Positions 47,131 through 57,622 of a DNA stretch of 64,000 bases are shown here, one piece after another. The first letter of the stretch is position 1, and each line of letters starts with the position of its first letter. The translations under genes were made by a program, and so were the position numbers. The stretch comes from Areca catechu (Eukaryota > Streptophyta > Magnoliopsida > Arecales > Arecaceae): assembly GCA_021397845.1 (NCBI GenBank), contig CM038053.1, positions 140,692,541-140,756,540 on the forward strand, written 5' to 3'. Under the pieces are notes generated by a model. It ran no database searches, was not told the DNA's origin, and worked only from the letters and a program-made list of their open reading frames with translations.

Positions 47131-49564
47131 TGTTGGGAATTGTGTCCCAAAGCCAATCGCCTGGGTTGTAGGCGGTTGTGCTGAGTATTGTATTCATTTT
47201 ATGAATTAATAAAATTATTATTTTTGGCAGCTCATCACATATTGTATTTTCCTAAAAATGAACCCTTTCCATGTGATGATGTCCTTAGGGCTACACTGAC
47301 TTCGATACAGAGAGGATGTATCGACTGGTCCTTAAACCCTGTTCACAACCAAAGGATATATTGTACTGGACGGCAATATATCAAGTATAGGTTGTTGCAG
47401 TTCATATCATTTGGTTGTCCTCTTGACCAAATGTGTGTGGTGACACTGATGTGATCTGCAAGTGGGATATATGATATCTCATTGAACGTGACTCCGTGAA
47501 GCCCCTTTCTATCAAAGAGATACTCACGATTGGATAGTGGTATATGTGTCCCTCTGACCTGAGGTCATCACGGTAGCTTGCAAGAAACTCCCTGTGCTTT
47601 GGTACCGGACTACCCGGATTTTTTTAATCCGGTGACGGAAGGTTTCTGGGTACAGACAAGTACTTGTGGAGCAGTGATGGACCAAGATGGAATTGACCTG
47701 TCTGAACAGTTTGGATTGAATGTCTCGCAGTATCTCAATTTAGCAAATCCTCGGCCGGGGTAGCCCTAGTGAAGAGTCACTGGGCTTGCGAGGTTGAGAC
47801 ACGTAGTCGACTGACTCAGTCTGGGTTGGCTGCCCAATATCAGTCATCCTGAGCATTAGAGGTCAAAGGGATGATTTATACAGTCACCATATGCCAGAGG
47901 TTCGATAGTATGCTCCCGCATCTTCGACCTATCCGGACGCCGGGACCCATTGCTAGATGGTTTCCTGTGCTGGTACTGGAATTGTTCCAGTGCTACCATT
48001 TAGGTTCGAACCTATAAGGTCACACGCCACAAAGGATAACTCTCTGATCCGGATACCGATTACGATTGGGAATCGTCTCGGTTTTATGATCACGGTATTT
48101 TTTTTTAGCACACTTTTCCCAGTCGTGCCCTTGTTTGCGTCAACCGGATATTGTTCCGGGCTGACCAGGTCTACGCCAGGATTTTTCTGAATCAGTTTTG
48201 AACTGATTCGGAGCTAAATTCGGCCTCTAATTGGTTGTGAACCAATTGAACCAAATTTAATTGGGCTTGGACCGGTTCAATTAGATTGAACCAAAAATTT
48301 TGGGATTGAACCAAAAATTTTGCGATTGAACCAATCTGGTTTATTGGCCTGGACCGGTTTTTTCTTTTGAACCTTTGGGTTTAATTGATTTGAACCCAAA
48401 AATTGATTGAACCGTTGTTTTTTCTTCCTATGACCGGTTTACACGATGATTTCACGCTGGATGTTTTCCTAGCGGTGGAAGCCCAATCGGCGTCTTCTCA
48501 TCTCCCTCCACCCGCTAACCTTAAACTCCATTTTTATTGGGTTAATGGCTGTTATTTGGGTTGAATGCAGCCGGTGAACTCTTGGCCTCCCTCCCTCTCC
48601 GTTATCACTTCTCCCTGTAGCCTTTTATCTCTTCCTGCATTCCCAATTTTTCTACAGGGGACGTCACCGTGTGAGAGGATAAAAAAGGTGTGAGAGTTCT
48701 TCTTCCTTGCAGAAAATCTTTCCCTTTCCACCGGTGAAATTGAGGACTAGGTTTTGGTGAGTGAAAGGAAGAGAGAACAACCCCTTTATCCCTGTTTTCT
48801 GGTGCTCAAAATTGAAGGAAGAAGGTACTCTGTTTTGCTGAAAAACAACTTCAGAAAATCTGTTTCCTTCCTTCTTCCCTCCCACCATTCCATGTCTTCC
48901 GGCGACTAGCATCGACATAGAGACGGATCAGAGCTAGCCCCTGGCGTGTTCCCCCTCTTGAGAGTGTTCAACCGAGCATTTGGAAGCCGGATCGACCTCT
49001 TTCCTACTGTTTTTTATGCTTTGTTTTCAGGTTGCAGGTTTTCAGCTTGCTGAAATTTCTGGTGCTGTTTTTGTTTGAAAGGAAGGGCACCAAAACATTG
49101 AATCATCTTCTCCCCTTTGGAGGAAGCCCAACCATCTTGTTCCCTAGCTTTTGGTGTTGGAAGGGAGATCAATTCGTTGGCAAAATCCCCTGTTGTTTTG
49201 TTGCAGTTTTTGGAGAAAAGAAGCAACCTGTCAACGTGCTGGAAGTAGAAGACAACAGGAATAAAATTATTCCTTTTATCCCAACTATTCTAGCTTTATA
49301 CCAAGGCTATTCCAGGCAGGAATAAGGTATTATTTCTTGTTTTATTTTTTATGCATGTATAGATCTAAGTTTTCTTTAATTGTTTATAAACATTATATGC
49401 TCTTGAACATGCCTAGTATTGCCTATACATGCATCCGGAATTTGTTAGATCCTGTCCGGAGCAGGTTTTTTCCGCTGTGAATTAAAATTTTTAAAATTCA
49501 TGCCTGCTCCCTGCTTTGCTTGCTTAGCGTAGGCACCTGCCACCGCGCTTCTTTTTTTCTTTCA
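47131..49564 (+). repeat. T LTR3
   Basis: 2434 bp. Besides the segment missing in LTR2 it has a duplicated word of about 20 bases ('gattgaaccaaaaattttg') near 48290-48325. It ends CTTTCA, followed by the TSD ggctc. Confidence 0.92.
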
Positions 49565-49569
49565 GGCTC

Positions 49570-49946
49570 CTGGTATATGAAATATTCCGGAAACATCTGG
49601 AGGGAATCTGGTATCTGAAATAGCCCCCGAGGAAAATCAAGGCACAATCAGGACACCTGGGTGTCAATTGAGCTCCCCTAAGCTGATGTAACTGCTTCTG
49701 GCTTCAGAATGAGGTCTGGTAGAACTCCAAAATAGTGTAGCCTCCTCTCTTGTATAAGAAGTGAACTCACACTAGACTCAAACTAGTATACAGGACTCAA
49801 TGTATTGGACCAGCTTGAGGGTTGAGACAAATCCACTAACCTTAACTTATTACAGGACTCAATCGTAGTTGATTACAAAACTTTGACACATGGCTAGGTA
49901 AACCAAATAGGACCCAGTAATCTATCTGATCTTGGTGCCCCCACCA
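49570..49946 (-). repeat. Element G 5' LTR, part 3
   Basis: A 377-bp end piece matching about 13623-14005 of the 3' LTR, ending ggtgcccccacca. With parts 1 and 2 it rebuilds about 1.54 kb of LTR. It carries repeated 'ggactcaa/gactcaat' words. Confidence 0.88.
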
Positions 49947-49951
49947 CAAAT

Positions 49952-50820
49952 GGCTCATGCCAATACTTATTAATATGCATACTTGACTAAACCCTAAACT
50001 ACAACTGTGGGTTTGTCCCTTGGTCAAGTGGGTGACATGCAGATGAGAATGGTGCATGTACTCCTACTAAATGCCATAGAGTATGCCAAAAGTAAGATTC
50101 AAACCTAACAGGCATAATGAACATATGCATTATGCTTACCCCTGTAAAATGCAATCAAATAGTCCAAGAAATACTGGAAGTTTTTGGAAAGGGTAGGAAA
50201 TAAGAGGTGGATTCAGGGTTAGTCTGGTTGGGTAGAAAGTAAGAAGGGGGTTCAGGATTGATTGGATAGAATAGGATACAGGAAGGGGTGTCAGGGATTA
50301 GTCCTAGACTAATGAGGTTAACCTTACGAGGTTGAGGAATATCTACAGGGCCTGCCTTATGGAAGAATGGGTCACTAATTTCAAGGAAGAGGTTCTCAAT
50401 TAAGATCAAAGAAGTAACTTCATCCTGAGGGTACTGGGTTAAATAAGCTAAGTTCTCAATAAACTCTTCTAGCTCATGAAATTTAGGACTAGGCTCCATA
50501 ATTGGGTTCCCTTCTAAAGATTCCTCAGGTGGTGCTCTAGTAGCAGGGTATGGATTCTCTTCCTCAACTGCTCTTGCACTACAGCTTTAGTTTAGGTATG
50601 GTCAAGGTTAACTAATTTTGGGTTGGTTTCAGTCTGGGTAGGGTCAGGGTCAACTAATTCTGGGTTGGCTTTGGTCTGGGTAGGGTCAAGGTCAACTAAT
50701 TCTAAGTCATTTATTGGTATCTCCTGTTCTTCTTTATACTCATCCATTAAGCTCACATCAGCTTCCTATATCTCCTCCTCAATGTCTTCTTTGTGAACCA
50801 ATGGGGTGGTAGGAGGGGGG
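49952..50820 (-). pseudogene. Element R: acidic repeats, domain X, integrase scrap
   Basis: Read right to left: 'PPPTTPLVHKEDIEEEI', then the acidic 'EADVSLMDEYKEE', three 14-residue repeats of the form ELVDPDPTQTKANP, and the open frame 50499-50155 with domain X: ELEEFIENLAYLTQ, 'LFLEISDPFFH', IPQPRKVNLISLGLIPDTPS, 'QTNPESTSYFLPFP'. It continues with the integrase relic SYFWHTLWHLVGVHAPFSSA near 50100-50040 and is cut by element G at 49951. Domain X is better kept here than in A. Function unknown. Confidence 0.75.
50611..50706 (-). repeat. 42-bp tandem repeat in element R pol-like region
   Basis: The word 'actaatt' begins at 50611, 50653 and 50695: period 42 bp, about 2.3 copies, in frame, coding a 14-residue Asp/Pro-rich unit. 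Element C has a shorter, diverged version. Confidence 0.75.
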
Positions 50821-52274
50821 TGATGGGGAACTAATATGCATGCAATTTTTTTTGTATGTTTTACATGTTGAGTTAGGTGATTAATTCCCAAATTTTAGAT
50901 CAAGATTATTTGTAGAGAATTTTGTATAAATTTTTGAAGATCAGCATGCAGATTAGGACCTAGAAAAGTAGCAAAGAAGGACCGCCGGGGCTGAGAAGCC
51001 TCGGTTAGGGCAAGTTCTCCTATAATAAAACTACTAGAGGTAGAGGGGTGTACCTGACAATGTCTGTGAAGATCGCAGCGAAGGGGTCTCTCGTTCCTCG
51101 ACGGATGCAGCCTGGAAAACCGAGCCAAAGACCCACGGATACCCGGCTTTCTGCTCGGTGATCCGATTGAGACTTGGCTAGAGTTGTTGGATTCGTAGGA
51201 ACTCAGGGACCTGCAAACGACCTGTCAGGGGTTAGAAAGCTCACAAAGGAACAAGAAAACAAAGTAAAAATAGCAAAGGAAGGCTTCTTTTGGAGTGGGC
51301 GTCCAGGGATCTGGAGGGTTTGTTGGCTGCAGGAAGATGATTGCAAACACCGGGAAGAAGAACTCTCACAAACCCCTTTATGCACACAGCAGGGTATCAC
51401 ACCACTCAATAGAAGAACTCAAGATTTTCATTCATCAAAAATTCTCTCATACAAGAGGCTAGGGTCCCTTAAATAGACCCTTAACCTTGGGCTCCAAGTA
51501 AGGGTACATAAGTCTTTACATAAGAATCCTTTTCCCTCTCAAACCTTAGCTAGAAAATAAGGAAATATTAGGTAGAAAAATCCCTAAAAATTTCTTGACT
51601 TGGTCAAGACTCCAAGGATGCCTAGGGGGGCGTGTTGGGCTTCTAGGAGCAGCAAAAGGCCGGCCCAAAGGGGCTCGGGTGCATGGGTTTGGGCCTCTGG
51701 AAGCTGGGGTGGCCTGGTAGCCATGTAGCAGGAATATTCCCTGGTATCTTGCTTCTTAGGGGCTTGGGCTTGGCACCTGGGCTTGATTTCTTTGGGCTAG
51801 GATGCAGATGGACCTCTGGAATCATGGATGCCATTATCTATGAATATACTTTGGCATCTGGAAGGGAATCTGGGCATCTGGAGGGCATCTGCAAGAAATC
51901 AGGGTTTTCTGAATTTTCCTCCTGGGGTCTTCAAATCTTCAAGCTGGGTTGGACTTGTGCTATACTTCCATGTCTTCAATCTAGTTGGACTTGGTCTTCA
52001 CTTGTATGATATAGTCTTGAGTCTTCAGTATGTTTGGACAGGACTCAAAAAAATAAAATTAGCTCAACATGAGCTGACTAGCATTGGACTGAACTAGCTC
52101 AACATGAGCTGACTAGTACAGAACTGAAATAACAACTAAAAATACTCAATTAACAACTAAAATGGACTCAGATGAGCTAAGCCCTTATTACAGATGGACT
52201 CATAAATTATTGATCAATTTACAGAGGGTTGAAAAAGCCTCTGTCTTATTCTGGTGCCTCAGGTGTCCCCACCA
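50821..52274 (-). repeat. Element C 3' LTR
   Basis: 1454 bp, (plus strand) tgatggggaactaatatgca to ggtgtccccacca. It contains two 'agctcaacatgagctgacta' words near 52055-52110. A TATA-like TATTTAAG (minus) lies near 51470. Confidence 0.92.
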
Positions 52275-52880
52275 ATTCTCCCGGGGTGGGAGGAACTCGA
52301 CCCTGTCGAGTGAAGGTTAGACTGGCTCACATATCTCTCGAGAAGGTCTGGGTTGAGGCATTTCAAGTCCTCTCGAGAAATCCATGAATCGTCCAACTCT
52401 GGCCGGCCTTGCCATCGGACCAGGAAGCATTGATAGTCATGGCCCTGGGTCGTGATGGCTTGATTGTCCAGGATACGCTCGATCCGTTCTCCTCTCTCAG
52501 GCCAAATTTGTTTGTGGACACTCTAGGTTAGGGTCACTCACAATGAAAAGGAATAGGTCCAAAGGCCTCACTAGGTAGCGCTGCCGGTTCCCTATACTCA
52601 ACCAGGTCTGTAATATTGAAGGTAGAACTAATGCCCAAATCCGAAGGCAAGTCTAACACCTAGGCATTTGATCCAACCTTCTCTATCACTTTGAAAGGTC
52701 CGGCTCTGCGAGCATGAAGCTTCTTTTAGGCCTAAGCCTAACCAAGATAAAATCCACTACATCAAATTTTTTTGATCCATCTTCGGGAATTAGCCAGTTG
52801 TTTTAACATTAGTGCGGGTGGTGAACATGCTAGGCACATGCAGACTCCTAACAAGATGATGCAAAGGATTCAAACCTACA
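52246..52880 (-). pseudogene. Element C integrase tail and chromodomain
   Basis: Reading right to left: KKLHARRAGPFKVIEK near 52710, 'VLDLPSDLGISSTFNITDLV' near 52650-52600, several frame changes, then the chromodomain ERILDNQAITTQGHDYQCFL and LVRWQGRPELDDSWISREDL (about 52480-52360), ending TRQGRVPPTPGELVGTPEAP with a stop at 52246-52248, about 28 bases inside the LTR. The chromodomain core aromatic residues (Y, W) are kept. Frameshifts lie upstream of it; the chromodomain itself reads through. Confidence 0.78.
52275..52310 (-). promoter_or_regulatory. Element C pre-LTR hairpin and short PPT
   Basis: ctcgac (52296-52301) and gtcgag (52305-52310) around cct; then ggggtgggagg (plus strand) and gggagaat on the minus strand directly before the LTR. 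Confidence 0.6.
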
Positions 52881-52918
52881 CCTAGCAGACTCAACTAAAG
52901 AGGTTTATTAGGTCTTAC

Positions 52919-53605
52919 CTACCACTTGGGCATGGGGGCATGAGTCGTGGTTGATGGATGACATGCAGAAGAAAATTTGCTAGTAACTCCTAATAAGTGC
53001 CAGAGGGTCTGCCAAAAGTAGGTAGCAAATGGGATGGGCTCTATGGATCCTTGCAACCTAGTAACCTCAACAAAATATAACCTAATAGTTCTAGACACAT
53101 GAGAAAACTCAGGAAAGGGTAGAAAATAGGAAGTGGGTTCAGAATTAGTTTGGTAAGGTAGAGAAAAAGGTTCATGGTTAATTGGATAAAGTAGGATAAA
53201 AGACGGGGTGTCAGGAACTAATCCTATACTAATGAGGTTAACCTTATGGGGTTGCGGTATATCTATGGGGTTTGTATAATGGAAGGATGGGTTATTAATC
53301 TCAGGGAAGAGGTCCTTAATGGGAACTATAGGAGGAGGCTCATCTTGAAGGTATAGATTCAAAGAGATCAGGTCCTTAATAAATTCTTCAGGTTCTTGTA
53401 TTTTAGGACAAGACTCTATAATTTGGCTCTCCTCTATGGTTTCCTCAGGTAAGGCTCTAGTAGCAGTACCCAGGTTCTCTTCCTCTATTTGTTCTTCCAC
53501 TATAGCTTTAGGTTGGATGTGGTCAAGGTCAACTACCTCTAGGTTGGCTTTTATCTGGGTATCTATTGGGTCAGCTAATTCTAGGTCATCTAAAGGTGTC
53601 TCCTC
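52919..53605 (-). pseudogene. Element C acidic region, domain X and integrase scrap
   Basis: This is in the same frame as the gag-like part, separated from it by a single TAA (53606-53608), so the original product was one protein of about 540 residues. Order: 'ETPLDDLELADPIDTQIKAN', Glu-rich stretch, then domain X: PEEFIKDLISLN, 'IKDLFPEINNPSFHYTNPID', IPQPHKVNLISIGLVPDTPS, 'QTNSEPTSYFLPFPEFSHVS', then integrase relic 'FVEVTRLQGS' and ATYFWQTLWHLLGV. The integrase second catalytic Asp region is deleted between 'RLQGS' and 'YFWQT'. The frame remains open for 227 codons in this young copy. Function of domain X unknown. Confidence 0.75.
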
Positions 53606-54532
53606 TTATCCCTCATACTCATCCACTAAGTTTGCATCAGCTTCATACACTTCCACGTTAATGTAAGCCTTGTCAATCTCAGGAATGGTTGGAGAAGGTC
53701 GGCTAGGGGAAAATTGGCTAGGTCCTGGTTTCTGATTATGGACACTAATCCTAGTAGGTTCAAGTTGTCTAAAGGGTAGTGGCTTACTACTGGGCTCATA
53801 TTTAGGGGTGCTAATCCTATGGGGTTCAAGTTGACTAAGGGAAACCTGACTAGTACTAGATTGATATCTAGGGATTATGGGCTCCCTAGACTCATAGAAT
53901 AAGGGTGCAGATCTATGGGTCACGGGATTATATGATCTGGGGTCATAGGATTTGGGTTTAGCTCTATAGGTCTTGGGTCTACTGGACTCATGGGATATGG
54001 GTTCGTAGATTCTAGAGTCAAAGGATTTGAAGTCATAAGATCTATAGGTTGTGGGTATACTAGGCTTATAGGATGTGGGTAAATAGGATCTAGAGTCATA
54101 GGATCTAGGTTTAGTATAATAGTATGGGTCAGGCTGAGGGGCTCTCCTAGGTTCAACCTCTCGGTATGGATCAGGGTTTGGGGTCCTCCTAGGTTGAGGA
54201 TTGTAGTACGGGTCAGGATAAGGGGCTCTCCTAGGTTCGACCTCATGGTATAGATCAGGGTTTGGGGTTCTCGTAGGTTGAGGGGACTCAGGATCTGGCT
54301 CAGATCGTGACCCATGGGTTCTTGCTATGGTCCCTACACGGCCTCCTAACTGGTCAAACCTTTTGGCAAGATGGTCAATTCTATTGTTGGTTTGGGTACC
54401 AGACTGAGTTAACTGGGTAGTCATCTGGGCCATTTGATCAGCTAGGGCTTTTATTTGGGCTTGTAAGTTTTCCATAGGTTCAGACATTTGTGAAGGAGGT
54501 GGGTGATATGAAACTCCTGATCTAGTGCTCAT
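53606..54532 (-). CDS. Element C gag-like protein without capsid
   Basis: Start at MSTRSGVSYHPPP (54532), matching the family start; an upstream in-frame ATG lies at 54547. About 308 codons: coiled coil with 'QIKALADQMAQMTTQL' heptads (about residues 25-70); five or so 'PRR.P.PDPY' units (80-145); a Tyr-rich stretch of 'SYDPRSY', 'TYRSYDF', 'IYEPISH' units (145-225); a 'QLEP.RIS' triple repeat (230-275); acidic end VYEADANLVDEYEG. Neither capsid domain nor zinc knuckle is present. The tyrosine-rich units look like plant extensin repeats, but position and N-terminus place it as a gag derivative. It ends at a TAA that probably interrupts a longer frame. Confidence 0.75.
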   Translation of the reverse strand: MSTRSGVSYHPPPSQMSEPMENLQAQIKALADQMAQMTTQLTQSGTQTNNRIDHLAKRFDQLGGRVGTIARTHGSRSEPDPESPQPTRTPNPDLYHEVEPRRAPYPDPYYNPQPRRTPNPDPYREVEPRRAPQPDPYYYTKPRSYDSRSYLPTSYKPSIPTTYRSYDFKSFDSRIYEPISHESSRPKTYRAKPKSYDPRSYNPVTHRSAPLFYESREPIIPRYQSSTSQVSLSQLEPHRISTPKYEPSSKPLPFRQLEPTRISVHNQKPGPSQFSPSRPSPTIPEIDKAYINVEVYEADANLVDEYEG

Positions 54533-54547
54533 ACAAGACTCGATCAT

Positions 54548-55393
54548 ACCGACTATAGCTGACTAGACCTAGAGTCCAAACTAGATGCTCAATCAGGGTG
54601 GCAAACTAGCCTATAGTAACCCTGTACTCAGCCAGGCAGGTGTAAGGGGAGTGTTAGGTCCCTGATTGCCAATCCTAGACACCAATCAGAGATTGGCCAG
54701 GTAGGCGGACCAGCACACAAGCCCTTCGGGATTGAATCCCTAAACCACCGTTCTAGACACTGAGCACAAGGCACACACAGGTTAACTTGACACAGTGATC
54801 TAACACTAGCACGGACCCGACCAGTTGGTGTCCCTAGCCCACTAGGGCAAATTAAGTCTAATTAATTTTAGGTTAAGGCTTGGGACTGAATGCAAGGGAT
54901 GTGGTTTTGGGCTAAGGAGAGGTGATCAAATCCTCCCCCCATCTGATATAGCAAGAGTGCCCTTAAAAGTAAATTATGCAATGATGGCAGGCAAATGATG
55001 CAAATTAGGATTAGATGTTTTTGGTATTTTTGGAGAATATGTAATTTTTTTTTTGGTATTTTTTTAAATAGAAGAAAACTTTCAAATCATGGCCTAATAT
55101 ACTGGAAATATACTAAAATTAAGAAATATGCAAAAACTCCTAAACAAAACCCTAAAACTTCCAAACTTGTCTTGCTAAAAAAAAACAGAGCCGAAAATTT
55201 ACAGGCCCTATTTCGGCTTTCAGAAAATTCACAGGCAATAATAAAATCTGGAAAAATTTTTAAAATTACTGTGAATTATGATATATCCAGGAAAATAAAT
55301 TTCATAATTTTTGGAGTTTTTAACAGGGATAAATAATTAAACTAACAGAGTATATACGGACTGAAAAATTGTAGAAAACAAGCCCTAATCTAA
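54548..55393 (-). other. Element C untranslated leader
   Basis: No coding frame. 54590-54980 corresponds to the shared leader block of G, R and A ('tgtccctagcccactagggc', 'aaatcctccccccatctgat'). 54995-55390 is very AT-rich and specific to C. Confidence 0.55.
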
Positions 55394-55405
55394 GCTCTGA
55401 TACCA
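55394..55405 (-). other. Element C primer-binding site
   Basis: Plus-strand gctctgatacca = TGGTATCAGAGC, perfect initiator tRNA-Met complement, two bases from the LTR. Confidence 0.87.
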
Positions 55406-55407
55406 AA

Positions 55408-56862
55408 TGATGGGGAACTAATATGCATGCAATTTTTTTTGTATGTTTTACATGTTGAGTTAGGTGATTAATTCCCAAATTTTAGATCAAGATTATTTGT
55501 AGAGAATTTTGTATAAATTTTTGAAGATCAGCATGCAGATTAGGACCTAGAAAAGTAGCAAAAAAGGACCGCCGGGGCTGAGAAGCCTCGGTTAGGGCAA
55601 GTTCTCCTATAATAAAACTACTGGAGGTAGAGGGGTGTACCTGACAATGTCTGTGAAGATCGCAGTGAAGGGGTCTCTCGTTCCTCGACGGATGCGGCCT
55701 GAAAAACCGAGCCAAAGACCCGCGGATACCCGGCTTTCTGCTCGGTGATCCGATTGAGACTTGGCTAGAGTCGTTGGATTCGTAGGAACTCAGGGACCTG
55801 CAAACGACCTGTCAGGGGTTAGAAAGCTCACAAAGGAACAAGAAAACAAAGTAAAAATAGCAAAGGAAGGCTTCTTTTGGAGTGGGCGTCCAGGGATCTG
55901 GAGGGTTTGTTGGCTGCAGGAAGATGATTGCAAACACCGGGAAGAAGAACTCTCACAAACCCCTTTATGCACACAGCAGGGTATCACACCACTCAATAGA
56001 AGAACTCAAGATTTTCATTCATCAAAAATTCTCTCATACAAGAGGCTAGGGTCCCTTAAATAGACCCTTAACCTTGGGCTCCAAGTAAGGGTACATAAGT
56101 CTTTACATAAGAATCCTTTTCCCTCTCAAACCCTAGCTAGAAAATAAGGAAATATTAGGTAGAAAAATCCCTAAAAATTTTCTTGACTTGGTCAAGACTC
56201 CAAGGACGCCTAGGGGGGCGTGTTGGGCTTCTAGGAGCAGCAAAAGGCCGGCCCAAAGGGGCTCGGGTGCATGGGTTTGGGCCTCTGGAAGCTGGGGTGG
56301 CCTGGTATCCAGGTAGCAGGAATATTCCCTGGTATCTTGCTTCTTAGGGGCTTGGGCTTGGCACCTGGGCTTGATTTCTTTGGGCTAGGATGCAGATGGA
56401 CCTCTGGAGTCATGGATGCCATTATCTATGAATATACTTTGGCATCTGGAAGGGAATCTGGGCATCTGGAGGGCATCTGCAAGAAATCAGGGTTTTCTGA
56501 ATTTTCCTCCTGGGGTCTTCAAATCTTCAAGCTGGGTTGGACTTGTGCTATACTTCCATGTCTTCAATCTAGTTGGACTTGGTCTTCACTTGTATGATAT
56601 AGTCTTGAGTCTTCAGTATGTTTGGACAGGACTCAAAAAAATAAAATTAGCTCAACATGAGCTGACTAGCATTGGACTGAACTAGCTCAACATGAGCTGA
56701 CTAGTACAGAACTGAAATAACAACTAAAAATACTCAAATAACAACTAAAATGGACTCAGATGAGCTAAGCCCTTATTACAGATGGACTCATAAATTATTG
56801 ATCAATTTACAGAGGGTTGAAAAAGTCTCTGTCTTATTCTGGTGCCTCAGGTGTCCCCACCA
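55408..56862 (-). repeat. Element C 5' LTR
   Basis: 1455 bp, nearly identical to 50821-52274. A TATA-like TATTTAAG (minus) lies near 56060. It is intact, so it could still drive transcription of C. Confidence 0.92.
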
Positions 56863-56867
56863 GGGGG

Positions 56868-57617
56868 TTGGCTAAGGAAAAATTGACTAGTGTCTGGGTA
56901 GGGGTGGGTCGACTAAGGGGTTCTTGACTAATACTTGGCTAATATCTAGGGATACTAATCCTATGGGGTTCAGGTCAACTAAGGGGAACCTGATTGGTAT
57001 TTGGCTGATATCTAGGGATACTAGTCCTATAAGGTTCAGGTCTCCTAGGGGTTATGGGTCCTTTAGGTTCATAGGATATGGGATCAGACCTATGAGTTAT
57101 GGGTTCCTTGGGCACATAGGATATGGGCTCAAATCTATGGATTATGGTTCAGAGGATCTGGATTCATAGGAGCTAGGTTCATAGGATCTAGGTGCATAGG
57201 ATCTGGGTAGGTACTTTTTCCTAAGTTCAAGTTTCATGTCGCTCCAGGTAGTTATGGATATTTCTCCTATTAGTCTGTTCACTTGTTCAACCTGAGCCCA
57301 ATAGACACTAGCCTGGCAAACTAACCTAAATCTAGTAAACTTTAACTGACTTCCTTCAAACATTTGTTCCTCCTTAAAATATAGATCCATATTCCTTTCT
57401 CAATCAAGATAATCCTCAAGATCAAGATCACCACTAAATATAGGTGCTTCTCGTCTAATGTACCTAGTGTCTCTCTCATCCTGGTCTATGAAGTCATAAT
57501 TGGGTTTCTTTGCACTACATCCCAGATTGGTTCAGAGTGTGGGCTCTCCTAGGGTTGGGCTCCAAGTATGGGTTATGGTGTGGGGTTCTACTAGGGTTGG
57601 GCTCTAAGTATGGGTCA
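56868..57617 (-). pseudogene. Element R gag, middle part with truncated capsid
   Basis: Read from 57617 leftwards: 'EPNPRR.PHH' repeats, then a capsid start RREAPIFSGDLDLEDYLD, and the frame 57390-57142 MDLYFKEEQMFEGSQLKFTR to TTWSDMKLELRKKYLPRSY, which aligns with the first half of the G capsid (ITTWEAMKLKLRAKYVPPYY). After 'KKYLPRSY' the text jumps directly into Tyr-rich units (YAPRSYEPSSYESRS), so the second half of the capsid and the knuckle were replaced. Repeated 'LDISQ..' frame-shifted units follow to 56868. Confidence 0.75.
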
Positions 57618-57622
57618 TGGTA

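Larger units (their letters stand above)
31352..49564 (+). mobile_element. Tandem Ty1/copia element T: LTR-body-LTR-body-LTR
   Basis: 18213 bp with three LTRs (31352-33764, 39276-41624, 47131-49564) and two bodies (33765-39275 and 41625-47130), all plus strand. Only the outer ends carry a TSD: ggctc at 31347-31351 and again at 49565-49569. Both bodies share subfamily-specific residues and the same in-frame stop in RT (38646-38648 and 46500-46502), absent from element M. The simplest explanation is unequal crossing-over between the two LTRs of one inserted element on sister or homologous chromosomes. Neither body is coding-competent. Confidence 0.92.
12344..49946 (-). mobile_element. Autonomous-type Ty3/gypsy chromovirus G, with two nested copia insertions
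   Basis: LTRs: 3' copy 12344-14005 and 5' copy 20018-49946, the latter split into three parts by copia elements M and T. The interior (14006-20017, 6.0 kb) carries gag, protease, RT, RNase H, integrase and chromodomain in gypsy order. Edges on the minus strand are TGGTGGGGACACC and CATCA/CATTA. Flanks aaaat (12339-12343) and caaat (49947-49951) are a likely TSD with one mismatch. It inserted between the integrase core relic and integrase tail of R. It is the only potential pol donor of its type in the window, but is inactivated. Confidence 0.87.
50821..56862 (-). mobile_element. Non-autonomous Ty3/gypsy element C, youngest insertion
   Basis: 6042 bp, LTRs 50821-52274 and 55408-56862, TSD ggggg (50816-50820, 56863-56867, within G runs). 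The LTRs differ at roughly 16 sites by eye, about 1 percent, mostly C/T and G/A changes. The interior (3133 bp) holds a gag-like N-terminus, acidic stretch, domain X, integrase scrap and chromodomain, with no protease, RT, RNase H or capsid. The LTR edge TGGTGGGGACACC is identical to that of G. It inserted into element R. Confidence 0.92.

Noticed and set aside
49032..49226. Antisense frames opposite the T LTRs and opposite gag-pol throughout the copia elements.
   Set aside because: They mirror sense coding or LTR sequence and have no independent start context or domains.
53606..54547. The Tyr/Pro-rich frame as a host extensin or cell-wall protein.
   Set aside because: It has no signal peptide, starts with the gag-type MSTRSG, lies between a primer site/leader and domain X, and is enclosed by LTRs with a TSD.
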